64,000 nt of DNA from Crotalaria pallida (lineage: Eukaryota; Streptophyta; Magnoliopsida; Fabales; Fabaceae). The stretch lies in the NCBI GenBank assembly GCA_037953625.1, contig CM075651.1:107013001-107077000 (forward strand), given 5' to 3'. This document shows, one piece after another, positions 8,234 to 18,700 of this stretch. The translations under genes and the position numbers were made by a program. Numbering within the stretch: the stretch's first letter is position 1; the number at the start of each line of letters is the position of its first letter. The notes beneath the pieces are model-generated. The model saw only the letters and a list, made by a program, of their open reading frames with translations. It made no database searches and was not told where the DNA came from.

Positions 8234-11200
8234 TCATGGTTGTTGAAAAGTGGGGTCGACCAATGAGGCCTCCTCCACAGGTGCATCATCCAAAGAAGTG
8301 GTGGTTAGGAAAGGCTTGAGTCGATGGCCATTGACTTTGAAGCTCTTGTTCGTGGACTCACTCTTGATCTCCATAGTGCCATAAGGAAACACTTGGGTGA
8401 CTACAAACGGTCCAATCCATTTAGAGCGGAGCTTTCCACTCATGAGTCCAAGCCTAGAGTTGTAGAGCAAAACTTTTTGACCAACCAAGAACTCCTTTCT
8501 GGAAATGGAGTTATCATGAAGCTTCTTGGTCTTCTCTTTGTAGAATTTGGAGTTCTCATAGGCCTCCAAGCGGATCTCATCTAGCTCACTCAACTGCAGC
8601 TTCCTCTCCTCACCCGCTTGATCAAGAGCTAAGTTACATTGCTTCACAGCCCAATATGCACGGTGCTCTATCTCCACAGGCAGGTGGCACGCCTTACCAA
8701 AGACAACCCGATAGGGTGACATCCCTATGGGTGCCTTGTAAGCGGTCCGATGGGCCCACAGAGCATCCTCCAATCGTGTGCTCCAATCCTTTCTATTAGG
8801 CTTCACCATCTTCTCCAAAATCCGCTTGATCTCTCTATTTGAAATCTCCGCTTGCCCGTTGGTTTGGGGGTGATAGGGTGTAGAGACTTTGTGCACAACC
8901 CCATACTTCTTGAGCAAAGCTTGCATGGATCTATTGCAGAAGTGTGTGCCTTGGTCACTGACTATGGCTCTAGGTATGCCAAACCTGCAAAGGATATTAG
9001 ACCTGACAAAATCTACAACAACCTGAGCATCATTAGTCCTGGTGGCCTTAGCTTCCACCCATTTGGATACGTAATCCACAGCAAGTAAGATATAATAAAA
9101 ACCAAAAGAAACAGGAAAGGGGCCCATGAAATCTATACCCCAGACGTCAAACACCTCACAAAACAACATAGGTTGTTGCGGCATCTGTTGCCTCCAAGAT
9201 AGGGCGCCTCCTGCTCTTTGACACTGCTCACACGAGCTGCAGATGTTGCTCGCATCCTTGAAAATGGTAGGCCAATAAAATCCAGAATCCAGCACCTTTC
9301 GTGCTGTCCTTTGAGTACCAAGGTGGCCTCCCACTGGTGAAGCATGGCAAAATTGGAGAACCGATTGGATCTCCTGGTCTGGAATGCACCTGCGAATGAC
9401 CTGATCACTGCAAAAACGCCATAAATAGGGGTCATCCCATACATAATGCTTGGCATCGCTCTTTAATTTGTCTCTTTGAGCTTTGGATGCCAAGGCAGGA
9501 AAAACAGAAGCAACGAGATAATTAACAATGTCTGCAAACCAAGGAGTTTGGGGAAGGGGATGGGAAACATGTAAAGATAAAAGCTGCTCATCCGGGAAGT
9601 TATCCCGGATAGGAAATGCATCCTCCTCTCTCTCTATCCTGCTCAAGTGGTCTGCGACAAGGTTATGCGCACCACTCCGATCCTGAATCTCAAGATCAAA
9701 CTCCTGGAGGAGCAACATCCACCTAATCAACCTAGGTTTGGAATCTGTCTTTTTCAAAAGATACTTAAGAGCAGCATGATCAGTGTACACTACAACCTTA
9801 GAACCAAGCAAATATGATCTAAATTTGTCAAGTGCAAAAACAATAGCCAAAAGTTCTTTTTCAGTTGTTGTGTAATTAACCTGTGCTGCATCTAAAGTCC
9901 TAGAAGCATAATAAATCACATGAGACAGCTTACCAACCCTTTGGGAGAGAACTGCTCCCAAAGCATAATTTGAAGCATCAGTCATGAGCTCAAATGGGAG
10001 GGTCCAATCAGGTGGTTGGATGATGGGAGTGGTGGTTAGTGCTTTCTTCAATTCATCAAATGCCCTCTTGCATTGGTCTCCAAATTCCCATGGGGCATCC
10101 TTTTGAAGCAACTTGGAAAGAGGAAGGGCAATGTTGCTAAAGTTCTGAATAAACCTGCGATAGAAACCTGCATGACCAAGAAAAGAACGCACCTCTCGCA
10201 CGCAAGAGGGGTAAGGCAAATGTGATATTACATGCAGCTTAGCAGGGTCAACTTCTATGCCCTTGTGCGAAACAATGTGCCCTAAGACTATGCCTTGTTC
10301 TACCATGAAGTGGCATTTTTCAAAATTCAAGACAAGGTTAGTCTCAATGCACCTGTTAAGCACCTTAGTCAAATTATCAAGACATGCATCAAATGAGGAG
10401 CCATAAACACTAAAATCATCCATGAAGACCTCTATGCAATGCTCGAGCAAGTCAGCGAAAATACTCATCATACATCTTTGAAATGTGGCAGGAGCATTGC
10501 ATAGGCCAAAAGGCATCTTTCTATATGCAAATGTGCCAAAAGGACAGGTAAATGTGGTCTTATGTTGGTCCTCTGGTGCAATACAAATTTGAAAATAACC
10601 AGAGAATCCATCTAAGAAGCAATAATGAGATTTACCTGCCAGGCGCTCCAACATCTGATCAATGAAGGGGAGAGGGAAATAATCCTTGCGAGTCGCCTGG
10701 TTGAGCTTTCTGTAATCAATGCAGACTCTCCAACTGTTCTGCACTCTAGTGGGAATCAGCTCATCCTTCTCATTTTTGACAACTGTGACACCAGACTTCT
10801 TGGGGACAACTTGCACCGGGCTCACCCAAGTGCTATCTGAAATTGGGTAGATGATACCCGCTTGGAGCAACTTGGTGACTTCTTTCTTAACCACATCAAG
10901 AATCTGGGGGTTCAATCGTCTTTGGGGTTGTCTCACTGGTTTAGTCCCATCCTCCAACAAAATGCGGTGCATGCACATGGAGGGGCTAATTCCAGGAATA
11001 TCCGCTAAAGTCCATCCAATTGCCCTCTTGTTCTTTCTTATCACATCCAGCAGTTTCTCCTCTTGATCAACAGAAAGTGAGGTAGAGATGATCACTGGGA
11101 GTTTCTGCTCATCCTCCAAATAAGCATATTTGAGATGAGGAGGGAGGGGCTTCAGGTCCAATGAGGGTGCCTGCATAATAGATGGAACTAAAGGGACAAC

Positions 11201-13942
11201 AGAAATGGATTCTGCTGCCTGCACCTGAACAAGTGAATCAGACTCATGCATAACAGATATGGGGTTAGGGTTAGCATAATCTGAATCTATAACATATGAA
11301 TCATCAGATGCAGTAGCAGAGTCTAAAAACTGGGCTATTTCAGTGCATGCGGTGCACCATCCAGAGTTAGTGCATGATGGACAAGTAAATGAATCAGTGA
11401 AAGATGGCAATTCAAAATCATGATGCAAAAAGTCAAGCATATGCTCATCTATCAAATCATCGAGCAAGTCCATATGGAAAACAGAGTGATCCTCAGGAAA
11501 ATGTTTCATAGCATGGAAAATGTCAAATCGGATCACACTGCCATCAAACTCCATGGAAAGTGAACCTGAATGCACATCTATCTTGGTTCGGGCTGTTTTC
11601 AAAAATGGCCTCCCCAAAATAATAGGAACAGCATTACGGGGAGAGTCATCTTCCATATCAAGTATGTAAAAATCAGCAGGGAAGATCAACTCTTCAACCC
11701 GAACCAAGACATCCTCTATCAAACCTGCGGGGTGGGCAGTACTTCTATTTGCCAATTGAATCACCACACCCGTAGGTTGAAGAGGTCCAAGAGAAAGAGA
11801 CTTAAAAACAGACATAGGCATGACATTTATTGATGCTCCTAAATCTAGCATAGCATTTTCAAACTTAACATTGCCTATGATGCAAGGTATAGAGAAAGTT
11901 CCAGGATCCTTACATTTTTCAGGAATGTGAGGGATAGGTTTACCTATGAGAGCGGAGACATTCCTTCCCATGCTTATCCTCTCATTGCCCTTGAGTCTTC
12001 TCTTATGAGTGCACAACTCCTTAAGGAACTTCGCATACCTTGGAATCTGTTTTATTGCATCAAGAAGGGGTATGTTGACTTCCACCTTCCTGAATGTGTC
12101 AAGAATGTCCTTGTCCACCTCTTCCACCCTTTTGTTTTGAGGCACTCTTGGTGGGAATGGAAGAGGAACAGGAGGAGGTTGTAGGACAACAGCAGGGCTT
12201 GTGGTTGAAGTCGAGGAGGGTTGAGTTGGATGATTCTCTTTGGTGCTAGCATGCTCACCTTCATCTACCACTTGGCTCTTCCCTTTAGAGGAAGCTAGAG
12301 CATCATTGTTGAGGTGAGGTTGTGGTGTGGGTGTGACAATCTGCTTTCCCGACCTCAGGTTGATGGCACTCACATTCTGATTCTGAGGGTTGATCACAGT
12401 TTGGGATGGCAACTTGTCAGAATTTTGAGATTGCAAGTTGTTGAGAGAAGTTGCCATTTGACCCATCTGATTTGTCAAAGTCTGAATGGATGCCTCTTGT
12501 CTCTGAATGGATGCTCTAGTCTCTTGTTGAAATTGGAGGTTTTGCATGGTCATTTGCCTCACCAACTCCTCCAAGGTAGGTTGGTTGGATGGAGGGGCTG
12601 ATGGTGCAGGATGAACCACTTGCTGCTGTTGTTGTTGCCTTTGCTGCTGGATTGGAGGAGGTACATATGGTGGTCTACTCGGTCCAGCGGTGTTCTGAAA
12701 TGGAACATTAGGAGGAGGTTGTTGTTGTTGTTGTTGATCAGACCACTTCAGATTGGGATGGTTCCTCCATCCAGGGTTGTATCTATTGGAAGAGAGGTCA
12801 TGATTATGTTGTTGTGGGCCTCTATTGTTGTATATGTTTGCTGCATAGGCCTCGGGTTGGTCACCACTTGTCATCGGCTGTTGCTGCTGAAGGGAAGGGC
12901 ATGCATCTGTGGGGTGCTCAATGGATGTGCATATGCCACACACTCTAGCAGGAAGTATCATCTTTTTCTGATTGACAGCCAATTGTGTGACCAATGTTGT
13001 GAGAGAATCAATTTTCTGCTCAAGCTTCTCAACCTTGCCCGAGTCTGCACCAACATCATTTACATCCCTCACAACTATTGCATCACTGTTGCTTCTTGCA
13101 TGGAATTGTTGACAATTGGAAGCCATCTTCTCAATTTTGCTCCTGGCTTGTAAGGGTGTCATATCTCCCAATGTACCACCACTTGCAGCATCTACCATGT
13201 TTCTTTCCATGAAGTTGAGACCTTCATAAAAGTACTGGATGAGAAGCTGCTCTGAGATCTGATGGTGAGGGCAGGAAGCACACAACCTCTTGAATCTCTC
13301 CCAATAATCATAGAGACTCTCTCCATGTTGTTGCCTGATACCAGAAATTTCCTTTCTGATTGCAGTGGTCCTATTTGCAGGGAAGAATTTTTCCAGAAAT
13401 GCCCTCTTCAAGTCATCCCAGCTTGTGATGGAACCAGGGGCCAAGTCAGATAACCAATCTTGTGCTAGACCCTCTAAGGAATGTGGAAATGCTCTGAGAC
13501 AGACATGATCCTCTTGCACATCATGTGGTTTCATTGTGGTGCACACTATATGGAATTTCTTGAGATGCTTATGAGGATCCTCACCTGCAAGACCATGAAA
13601 CTTGGGCAACAAATGGATTAGTCCTGTTCTAAGCTCAAAAGGAACATCCTCATCAGGATACCGGATACACGAGTCTTCAATAGTGAAGTCAGGTGCAGCC
13701 AGCTCCCTAAGTGTCCTTTCCCTTGGTGGGGGTTGAGCCATGTTATCACAATGTATAGAATCAGATTGAATAAAAGTAGAAGGAATAGAAGAAATAGAAA
13801 CAGAATCAGAATTAGATGGACTATAAGATGACTCTGACTCACTACCTAATGACTGATTCCTATTTTGTCTAACTAATCTGTGATAAGTTCTATCAATTTC
13901 AGGGTTATAAGGATGCAAATAACTTGGGTTGCCCCTAGTCAT
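8234..13942 (-). CDS. gag-pol: gag-pol polyprotein, Athila-type Ty3/gypsy
   Basis: Uninterrupted frame of 1,902 codons (ATG 13942-13940, stop TGA 8236-8234) for the capsid and enzymes that copy and integrate the element. Gag spans about residues 70-290, with a CCHC zinc knuckle C335-C338-H343-C348. A Gln/Pro-rich stretch (about 351-450), a heptad-like Gln-rich helix (about 465-505) and the INLRSGK motif (527-533) follow. The protease has DLGAS at D700 and ILGRPFL near 775. Reverse transcriptase has LDGFSGY (D1111) and FMDD (D1175, D1176). RNase H has D1322, E1361/E1363, D1388 and D1431. Integrase has H1533, H1540, C1571, C1574, then D1604, D1663 and E1699 (D-X35-E), ending in a GPF module (1844-1846) without a chromodomain. 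All catalytic residues are present, so the enzyme set looks functional. A possible Cys4 motif lies at 854-866. The first ATG was chosen; an alternative start is Met68, just before the conserved Gag region. Gag and Pol are in one frame with no stop or shift between them, so their ratio must be set some other way. Confidence 0.97.
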   Translation of the reverse strand: MTRGNPSYLHPYNPEIDRTYHRLVRQNRNQSLGSESESSYSPSNSDSVSISSIPSTFIQSDSIHCDNMAQPPPRERTLRELAAPDFTIEDSCIRYPDEDVPFELRTGLIHLLPKFHGLAGEDPHKHLKKFHIVCTTMKPHDVQEDHVCLRAFPHSLEGLAQDWLSDLAPGSITSWDDLKRAFLEKFFPANRTTAIRKEISGIRQQHGESLYDYWERFKRLCASCPHHQISEQLLIQYFYEGLNFMERNMVDAASGGTLGDMTPLQARSKIEKMASNCQQFHARSNSDAIVVRDVNDVGADSGKVEKLEQKIDSLTTLVTQLAVNQKKMILPARVCGICTSIEHPTDACPSLQQQQPMTSGDQPEAYAANIYNNRGPQQHNHDLSSNRYNPGWRNHPNLKWSDQQQQQQPPPNVPFQNTAGPSRPPYVPPPIQQQRQQQQQQVVHPAPSAPPSNQPTLEELVRQMTMQNLQFQQETRASIQRQEASIQTLTNQMGQMATSLNNLQSQNSDKLPSQTVINPQNQNVSAINLRSGKQIVTPTPQPHLNNDALASSKGKSQVVDEGEHASTKENHPTQPSSTSTTSPAVVLQPPPVPLPFPPRVPQNKRVEEVDKDILDTFRKVEVNIPLLDAIKQIPRYAKFLKELCTHKRRLKGNERISMGRNVSALIGKPIPHIPEKCKDPGTFSIPCIIGNVKFENAMLDLGASINVMPMSVFKSLSLGPLQPTGVVIQLANRSTAHPAGLIEDVLVRVEELIFPADFYILDMEDDSPRNAVPIILGRPFLKTARTKIDVHSGSLSMEFDGSVIRFDIFHAMKHFPEDHSVFHMDLLDDLIDEHMLDFLHHDFELPSFTDSFTCPSCTNSGWCTACTEIAQFLDSATASDDSYVIDSDYANPNPISVMHESDSLVQVQAAESISVVPLVPSIMQAPSLDLKPLPPHLKYAYLEDEQKLPVIISTSLSVDQEEKLLDVIRKNKRAIGWTLADIPGISPSMCMHRILLEDGTKPVRQPQRRLNPQILDVVKKEVTKLLQAGIIYPISDSTWVSPVQVVPKKSGVTVVKNEKDELIPTRVQNSWRVCIDYRKLNQATRKDYFPLPFIDQMLERLAGKSHYCFLDGFSGYFQICIAPEDQHKTTFTCPFGTFAYRKMPFGLCNAPATFQRCMMSIFADLLEHCIEVFMDDFSVYGSSFDACLDNLTKVLNRCIETNLVLNFEKCHFMVEQGIVLGHIVSHKGIEVDPAKLHVISHLPYPSCVREVRSFLGHAGFYRRFIQNFSNIALPLSKLLQKDAPWEFGDQCKRAFDELKKALTTTPIIQPPDWTLPFELMTDASNYALGAVLSQRVGKLSHVIYYASRTLDAAQVNYTTTEKELLAIVFALDKFRSYLLGSKVVVYTDHAALKYLLKKTDSKPRLIRWMLLLQEFDLEIQDRSGAHNLVADHLSRIEREEDAFPIRDNFPDEQLLSLHVSHPLPQTPWFADIVNYLVASVFPALASKAQRDKLKSDAKHYVWDDPYLWRFCSDQVIRRCIPDQEIQSVLQFCHASPVGGHLGTQRTARKVLDSGFYWPTIFKDASNICSSCEQCQRAGGALSWRQQMPQQPMLFCEVFDVWGIDFMGPFPVSFGFYYILLAVDYVSKWVEAKATRTNDAQVVVDFVRSNILCRFGIPRAIVSDQGTHFCNRSMQALLKKYGVVHKVSTPYHPQTNGQAEISNREIKRILEKMVKPNRKDWSTRLEDALWAHRTAYKAPIGMSPYRVVFGKACHLPVEIEHRAYWAVKQCNLALDQAGEERKLQLSELDEIRLEAYENSKFYKEKTKKLHDNSISRKEFLVGQKVLLYNSRLGLMSGKLRSKWIGPFVVTQVFPYGTMEIKSESTNKSFKVNGHRLKPFLTTTSLDDAPVEEASLVDPTFQQP

Positions 13943-14639
13943 GTACTGAACAGAACAACATCAACCATAGCATACTGTAACAGATATGCATGACCAAAAT
14001 CGGCAACAAAATTTATTATTTTTTAAAATTTTTTTCTTTATTTTTTTCAGCACCCTAAAATCATGAAAACATATCACAGAAAGTTTGAGGACAAAATTCA
14101 AAAGGGAACCAAGTCAAACAAATAAGTTACAAACAAAAAAGAAGAAAAATAAACTTGTAAAATAAAAAAGAAATAGTAAACAACCGAATTTTTGGGGCCT
14201 TCCCATTATCGAAATTTCGATTTCACAATTCCATTAGCTTATTTGGAAAATTCTCTTCGAATTGATATAAAATTCGTCCAATTCCGAGTTACGGATCAAA
14301 AGTTATGGCTGTTTGAAATTCGTGCTGATAAAACTTGAAAAAGGTTTTCTGCAATTCACAACCAATGATGATCTGAGTGACAGTGGCTTAACAAAACATC
14401 ATCATATGATAATAGTAGTGTGGATATAAATTTTCGTGCAAAAATACCACCCACAACTATGTGAACTAGCAACCACAGAATCAATCAAATACACTAATTG
14501 CAACAAAACAGCAAACAGCGCAACTTCAACCAGTTATCAGAATTGACTACTAGACCCTAAATCAGACACGACACACTATAATAACTATACTAACTACGAC
14601 ACTAACTAACTACTAATGACCTTTGGCAAGAACCGATAT
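13943..14639 (-). other. retrotransposon 5' leader between primer site and gag-pol
   Basis: About 700 nt of untranslated internal sequence upstream of the gag-pol start. It is A/T-rich, with an A-rich stretch in transcript orientation about 70-105 nt before the start codon (plus strand 14010-14050). I see no convincing frame or RNA gene. A packaging signal would be expected here in LTR elements, but none can be recognised by eye. Confidence 0.7.
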
Positions 14640-14657
14640 TCCCCGGCAACGGCGCCA
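14640..14657 (-). other. primer binding site, tRNA-Asp type
   Basis: In element orientation TGGCGCCGTTGCCGGGGA, five nucleotides downstream of the 5' LTR end. It begins with the TGG that pairs with tRNA 3' CCA and matches the known Athila primer site complementary to plant tRNA-Asp. Minus-strand DNA synthesis would start here. Confidence 0.92.
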
Positions 14658-14662
14658 AATTT

Positions 14663-15710
14663 TGATCGAGGCCGTACCCGATCAAAATAAAAGGTGTTTA
14701 TTCTGTAGTACTAGGAAGGTGATCCTAGGTCGTTCCCCAGTGAATATCGGTCTAGGCAAAGTATCAAACACGTAGTGTGCAGTAAAATGGGGGGGTTTTT
14801 GTGTGTGACAAATGTGAAGAACAAAACACAAACAGAATATAAAAACTAAGAAAATCAGAAACAAAAGCGGGCAAACCCCTTTGGCTACGTACACTACTCA
14901 ATCCTAGCTCACTAAAGATCGATTCCTCTCCTCTCCTCTGTCCAACTCGTGATAACCAAATACTAAGCGAAAATTCAGTTATCACTCCAAACCCTAACTT
15001 CTAATTAAGCATCAGAAACCAGAATTGGAGTTTTTACGAGTTAATACAAATTAAGCATTTATATTCATGTATTATCTCTACGAAATGGAATTAAGCAAAC
15101 CACTACACATCGATAAACATGAAAACAGAGAAGAGAAAATGAAATTGCATTAATAACAAGAGCTCAAGAGTAGATAATACAATACCAAAGGGATTAACCC
15201 TTGAAGTCTAGCCTTCCATGGCCATAAATGAAGAAAAACGAGTAGAAATGGGGAAGAACAAAACCCTAGCAGCCATCACCACTTGGGAGAGCCAAGAGAG
15301 AAGTTCTAACCTAGAGAGAGAGTGAGAAATCTGAAATGAAAGTGTGTTCTTGGAGGTTACACGAATTTCCCCTCTTAAGACACAAAATGGGCCTAAAACA
15401 TGGGCCCAAATCCTAAGAAACAATATTCTGAACATTACAATTAAAAAGGGACCTAAATGCAAATTACAATCTTCACTTCAATACTTCAATCTTCATTTCC
15501 AAACTTCCCAAAGTGTCCTTGTGCCAAATATTACCTGAAAATAGAAATAGAATTAATTAGGCTAAATAATCCCAAATTAAACAATATTCGGAATATTAGT
15601 CCAATAAACTCAAAATCACTAAATCAAGCTAATCAATGTCAAATGGGCAACAAGTATCAATAATAGGAGTAAAATAATGCAAGGAATAATGGGAAATAAA
15701 ATGCTCATCA
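14663..15710 (-). repeat. 5' LTR of the retrotransposon
   Basis: 1,048-bp copy of 5709-6756, identical in my line-by-line reading. It lies upstream of gag-pol and next to the primer binding site, so it is the 5' LTR and carries the promoter. Its outer end is at 15710 (CA on the plus strand, TG in element orientation), followed by the CTCTA target duplication. The U5-end inverted repeat TGATCG/CGATCA is at 14663-14684. Confidence 0.96.
15058..15063 (-). promoter_or_regulatory. candidate TATA box of the 5' LTR promoter
   Basis: Minus-strand TATAAA (context ATATAAATGC) about 650 nt inside the 5' LTR. A start site 25-35 nt downstream would be near 15025-15035, giving U3 of roughly 680 nt and R plus U5 of roughly 370 nt. 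No other good TATA match was found in this orientation. Confidence 0.35.
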
Positions 15711-15715
15711 CTCTA
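15711..15715. repeat. target-site duplication, right copy (CTCTA)
   Basis: CTCTA directly follows the LTR end and matches 5704-5708. The interrupted monomer resumes in phase as CTCTACGACCCTTGG. The A at 15718 differs from the T in almost every other monomer (CTACGTCCC). Confidence 0.95.
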
Positions 15716-18700
15716 CGACCCTTGGGGACTCAAGCATTGTTTAGGATCTTTCTAATGGTATTTATAGGTCCTAATACACATTCCTAGACCATTCTACACC
15801 TTTATATTACTCTCTTAACCATTCTACACTTGTTAGAACCTCCAAGGACTCATGCTAGACCCTCGACGTCCCTTGGGGACTCAAGCATTGTTTAGGATCA
15901 TTTTAATGGTTTTTATAAGTCCTAATACACATTCCTAGACCATTCTAAGCCTTTAGAATACTCTGTTAACCATTCTAATTCTACACTTGTTAGAACCTCC
16001 AAGGACTCATGCTACACCCTCTACGTCCCTTGGGGTACCATGCAATGTTTAGGATCATTCTAATGGTCATTATAAGTCCTAATACACATTCCTAGACCAT
16101 TCTAAGCCTTTAGAATACTCTCTTAACCATTCTACACTTGTTAGAACCTCCAAGGACTCATGCTACACCCTCTACGTCCTTTGGGGACTCAAGCATTGTT
16201 TAGGATCATTCTAATGGTTCTTATAAGTCGTAATACACATTCCAAGACCATTCTACACATTTAGAATACTCTCTTTACCATTCTACACTTGTTAGAACCT
16301 CCAAGGACTCATGCTAGACCCTCTACGTCCCTTGGGGACTCAAGCAATGTTTAGGATCATTCTAATGGTTCTTATAAGTCCTAATACACATTCCTACACC
16401 TTTCTAAGCCTTTAGAATACTCTATTAACCATTCTACACCTGTTAGAACCTCCAATTACTCATTCTAGACCCTCTACGTCCCATGAGGACTCAAGCATTG
16501 TTTAGGATCATTCTAATGGTTCTTATAAGTCCTAATACACATTCCTAGACCATTCTAAACCTTTAGAATACTCTCTTAACCATTCTACACTTGTTAGAAC
16601 CTCCAAGGACTCATGCTACACCCTCTACGTCCCTTGGGGTACCATGCAATGTTTAGGATCATTCTAATGGTTATTATAAGTCCTAATACACATTCCTAGA
16701 CCATTCTAAGCCTTTAGAATACCCTCTTAACCATTCTACACTTGTTAGAACCTCCAAGGACTCATGCTACACCCTCTACGTCCCTTGGGGTACCATGCAA
16801 TGTTTAAGATCATTCTAATGGTTATTATAAGTCCTAATACACATTCCTAGACCATTCTAAGCCTTTAGAATACTCTCTTAACCATTCTACACTTGTTAGA
16901 ACCTCCAAGGACTCAAGCTACACCCTCTACGTCCCTTGGGGACTCAAGCATTGTTTAGGATCATTCTAATGGTTCTTATAAATCCTAATACACATTCCTA
17001 CACCATTCTAAGCCTTTAGAATACTCTCTTAACCATTCTACACTTGTTAGAACCTCCAAGGACTCATGCTACACCCTCTACGTCCCTTGGGGACTCAAGC
17101 AATATTTAGGATCCTTCTAATGGTTATTATAAGTCCTAATACACATTCCTAGACCATTCTAAGCCTTTAGAATACTCTCTTAACCATTCTACACTTGTTA
17201 GAACCTCCAAGGACTCATGCTACACCCTCTTCGTCCCTTGGGGACTCAAGCATTGTTTAGGATCTTTCTAATGGTATTTATATGTCCTAATACACATTCC
17301 TAGACCATTCTACACCTTTAGAATACTCTCTTTACCATTCTACACTTGATAGAACCTCCAAGGACTCATGCTAGACCCTCTACGTCCCTTGGGGACTCAA
17401 GCATTGTTTAGGATCATTCTAATGGTTCTTATAAGTCCTAATACACATTCCTAGACCTTTCTAAGCCTTTAGAATACTCTATTAACCATTCTACACCTGT
17501 TAGAACCTCCAATTACTCATTCTAGACCCTCTACGTCCCATGAGGACTCAAGCATTGTTTAGGATCATTCTAATGGTTCTTATAAGTCCTAATACACATT
17601 CCTAGACCATTCTAAACCTTTAGAATACTCTCTTAACCATTCTACACTTGTTAGAACCTCCAAGGACTCATGCTACACCCTCTACGTCCCTTGGGGTACC
17701 ATGCAATGTTTAGGATCATTCTAATGGTTATTATAAGTCTTAATACACATTCCTAGACCATTCTAAGCCTTTAGAATACTCTCTTAACCATTCTACACTT
17801 GTTAGAACCTCCAAGGACTCATGCTACACCCTCTACGTCCCTTGGGGTACCATGCAATGTTTAGGATCATTCTAATGGTTATTATAAGTCCTAATACACA
17901 TTCCTAGACCATTCTAAGCCTTTAGAATACTCTCTTAACCATTCTACACTTGTTAGAACCTCCAAGGACTCAAGCTACACCCTCTACGTCCCATGGGGAC
18001 TCAAGCATTGTTTAGGATCATTCTAATGGTTCTTATAAATCCTAATACACATTCCTACACCATTCTAAGCCTTTAGAATACTCTCTTAACCATTCTACAC
18101 TTGTTAGAACCTCCAAGGACTCATGCTACACCCTCTACGTCCCTTGGGGACTCAAGCAATATTTAGGATCCTTCTAATGGTTATTATAAGTCCTAATACA
18201 CATTCCTAGACCATTCTAAGCCTTTAGAATACTCTCTTAACCATTCTACACTTGTTAGAACCTCCAAGGACTCATGCTACACCCTCTACGTCCCTTGGGG
18301 ATTCAAGCATTGTTTAGGATCTTTCTAATGGTATTTATAGGTCCTAATACACATTCCTAGACCATTCTACACCTTTATAATACTCTCTTAACCATTCTAC
18401 ACTTGTTAGAACCTCCAAGGACTCATGCTAGACCCTCTACGTCCCTTGGGGACTCAAGCATTGTTTAGGATCTTTCTAATGGTATTTATAGGTCCTAATA
18501 CACATTCCTAGACCATTCTACACCTTTATAATACTCTCTTAACCATTCTACACTTGTTAGAACCTCCAAGGACTCATGCTAGACCCTCGACGTCCCTTGG
18601 GGACTCAAGCATTGTTTAGGATCATTTTAATGGTTTTTATAAGTCCTAATACACATTCCTAGACCATTCTAAGCCTTTAGAATACTCTGTTAACCATTCT

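Larger units (their letters stand above)
5709..15710 (-). mobile_element. full-length Athila-type Ty3/gypsy LTR retrotransposon
   Basis: Complete 10,002-bp element transcribed right to left. It has paired 1,048-bp LTRs with TG and CA ends, a 5-bp CTCTA target duplication, a tRNA-Asp-type primer binding site beside the 5' LTR, a polypurine tract beside the 3' LTR and one intact gag-pol frame. Domain order is Gag, protease, reverse transcriptase, RNase H, integrase, which defines Ty3/gypsy. The absence of a chromodomain after the integrase GPF module, the DLGA protease active site, the INLRSGK motif and the tRNA-Asp primer site place it in the plant Athila lineage. Unlike classical Athila elements it has no recognisable env-like frame. 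Identical LTRs and an open frame indicate a very recent, possibly still autonomous copy. Confidence 0.96.

Noticed and set aside
8324..13842. Frames of 60-180 codons overlapping gag-pol on either strand
   Set aside because: They are shadows of the 1,902-codon gag-pol frame, with no motifs of their own.
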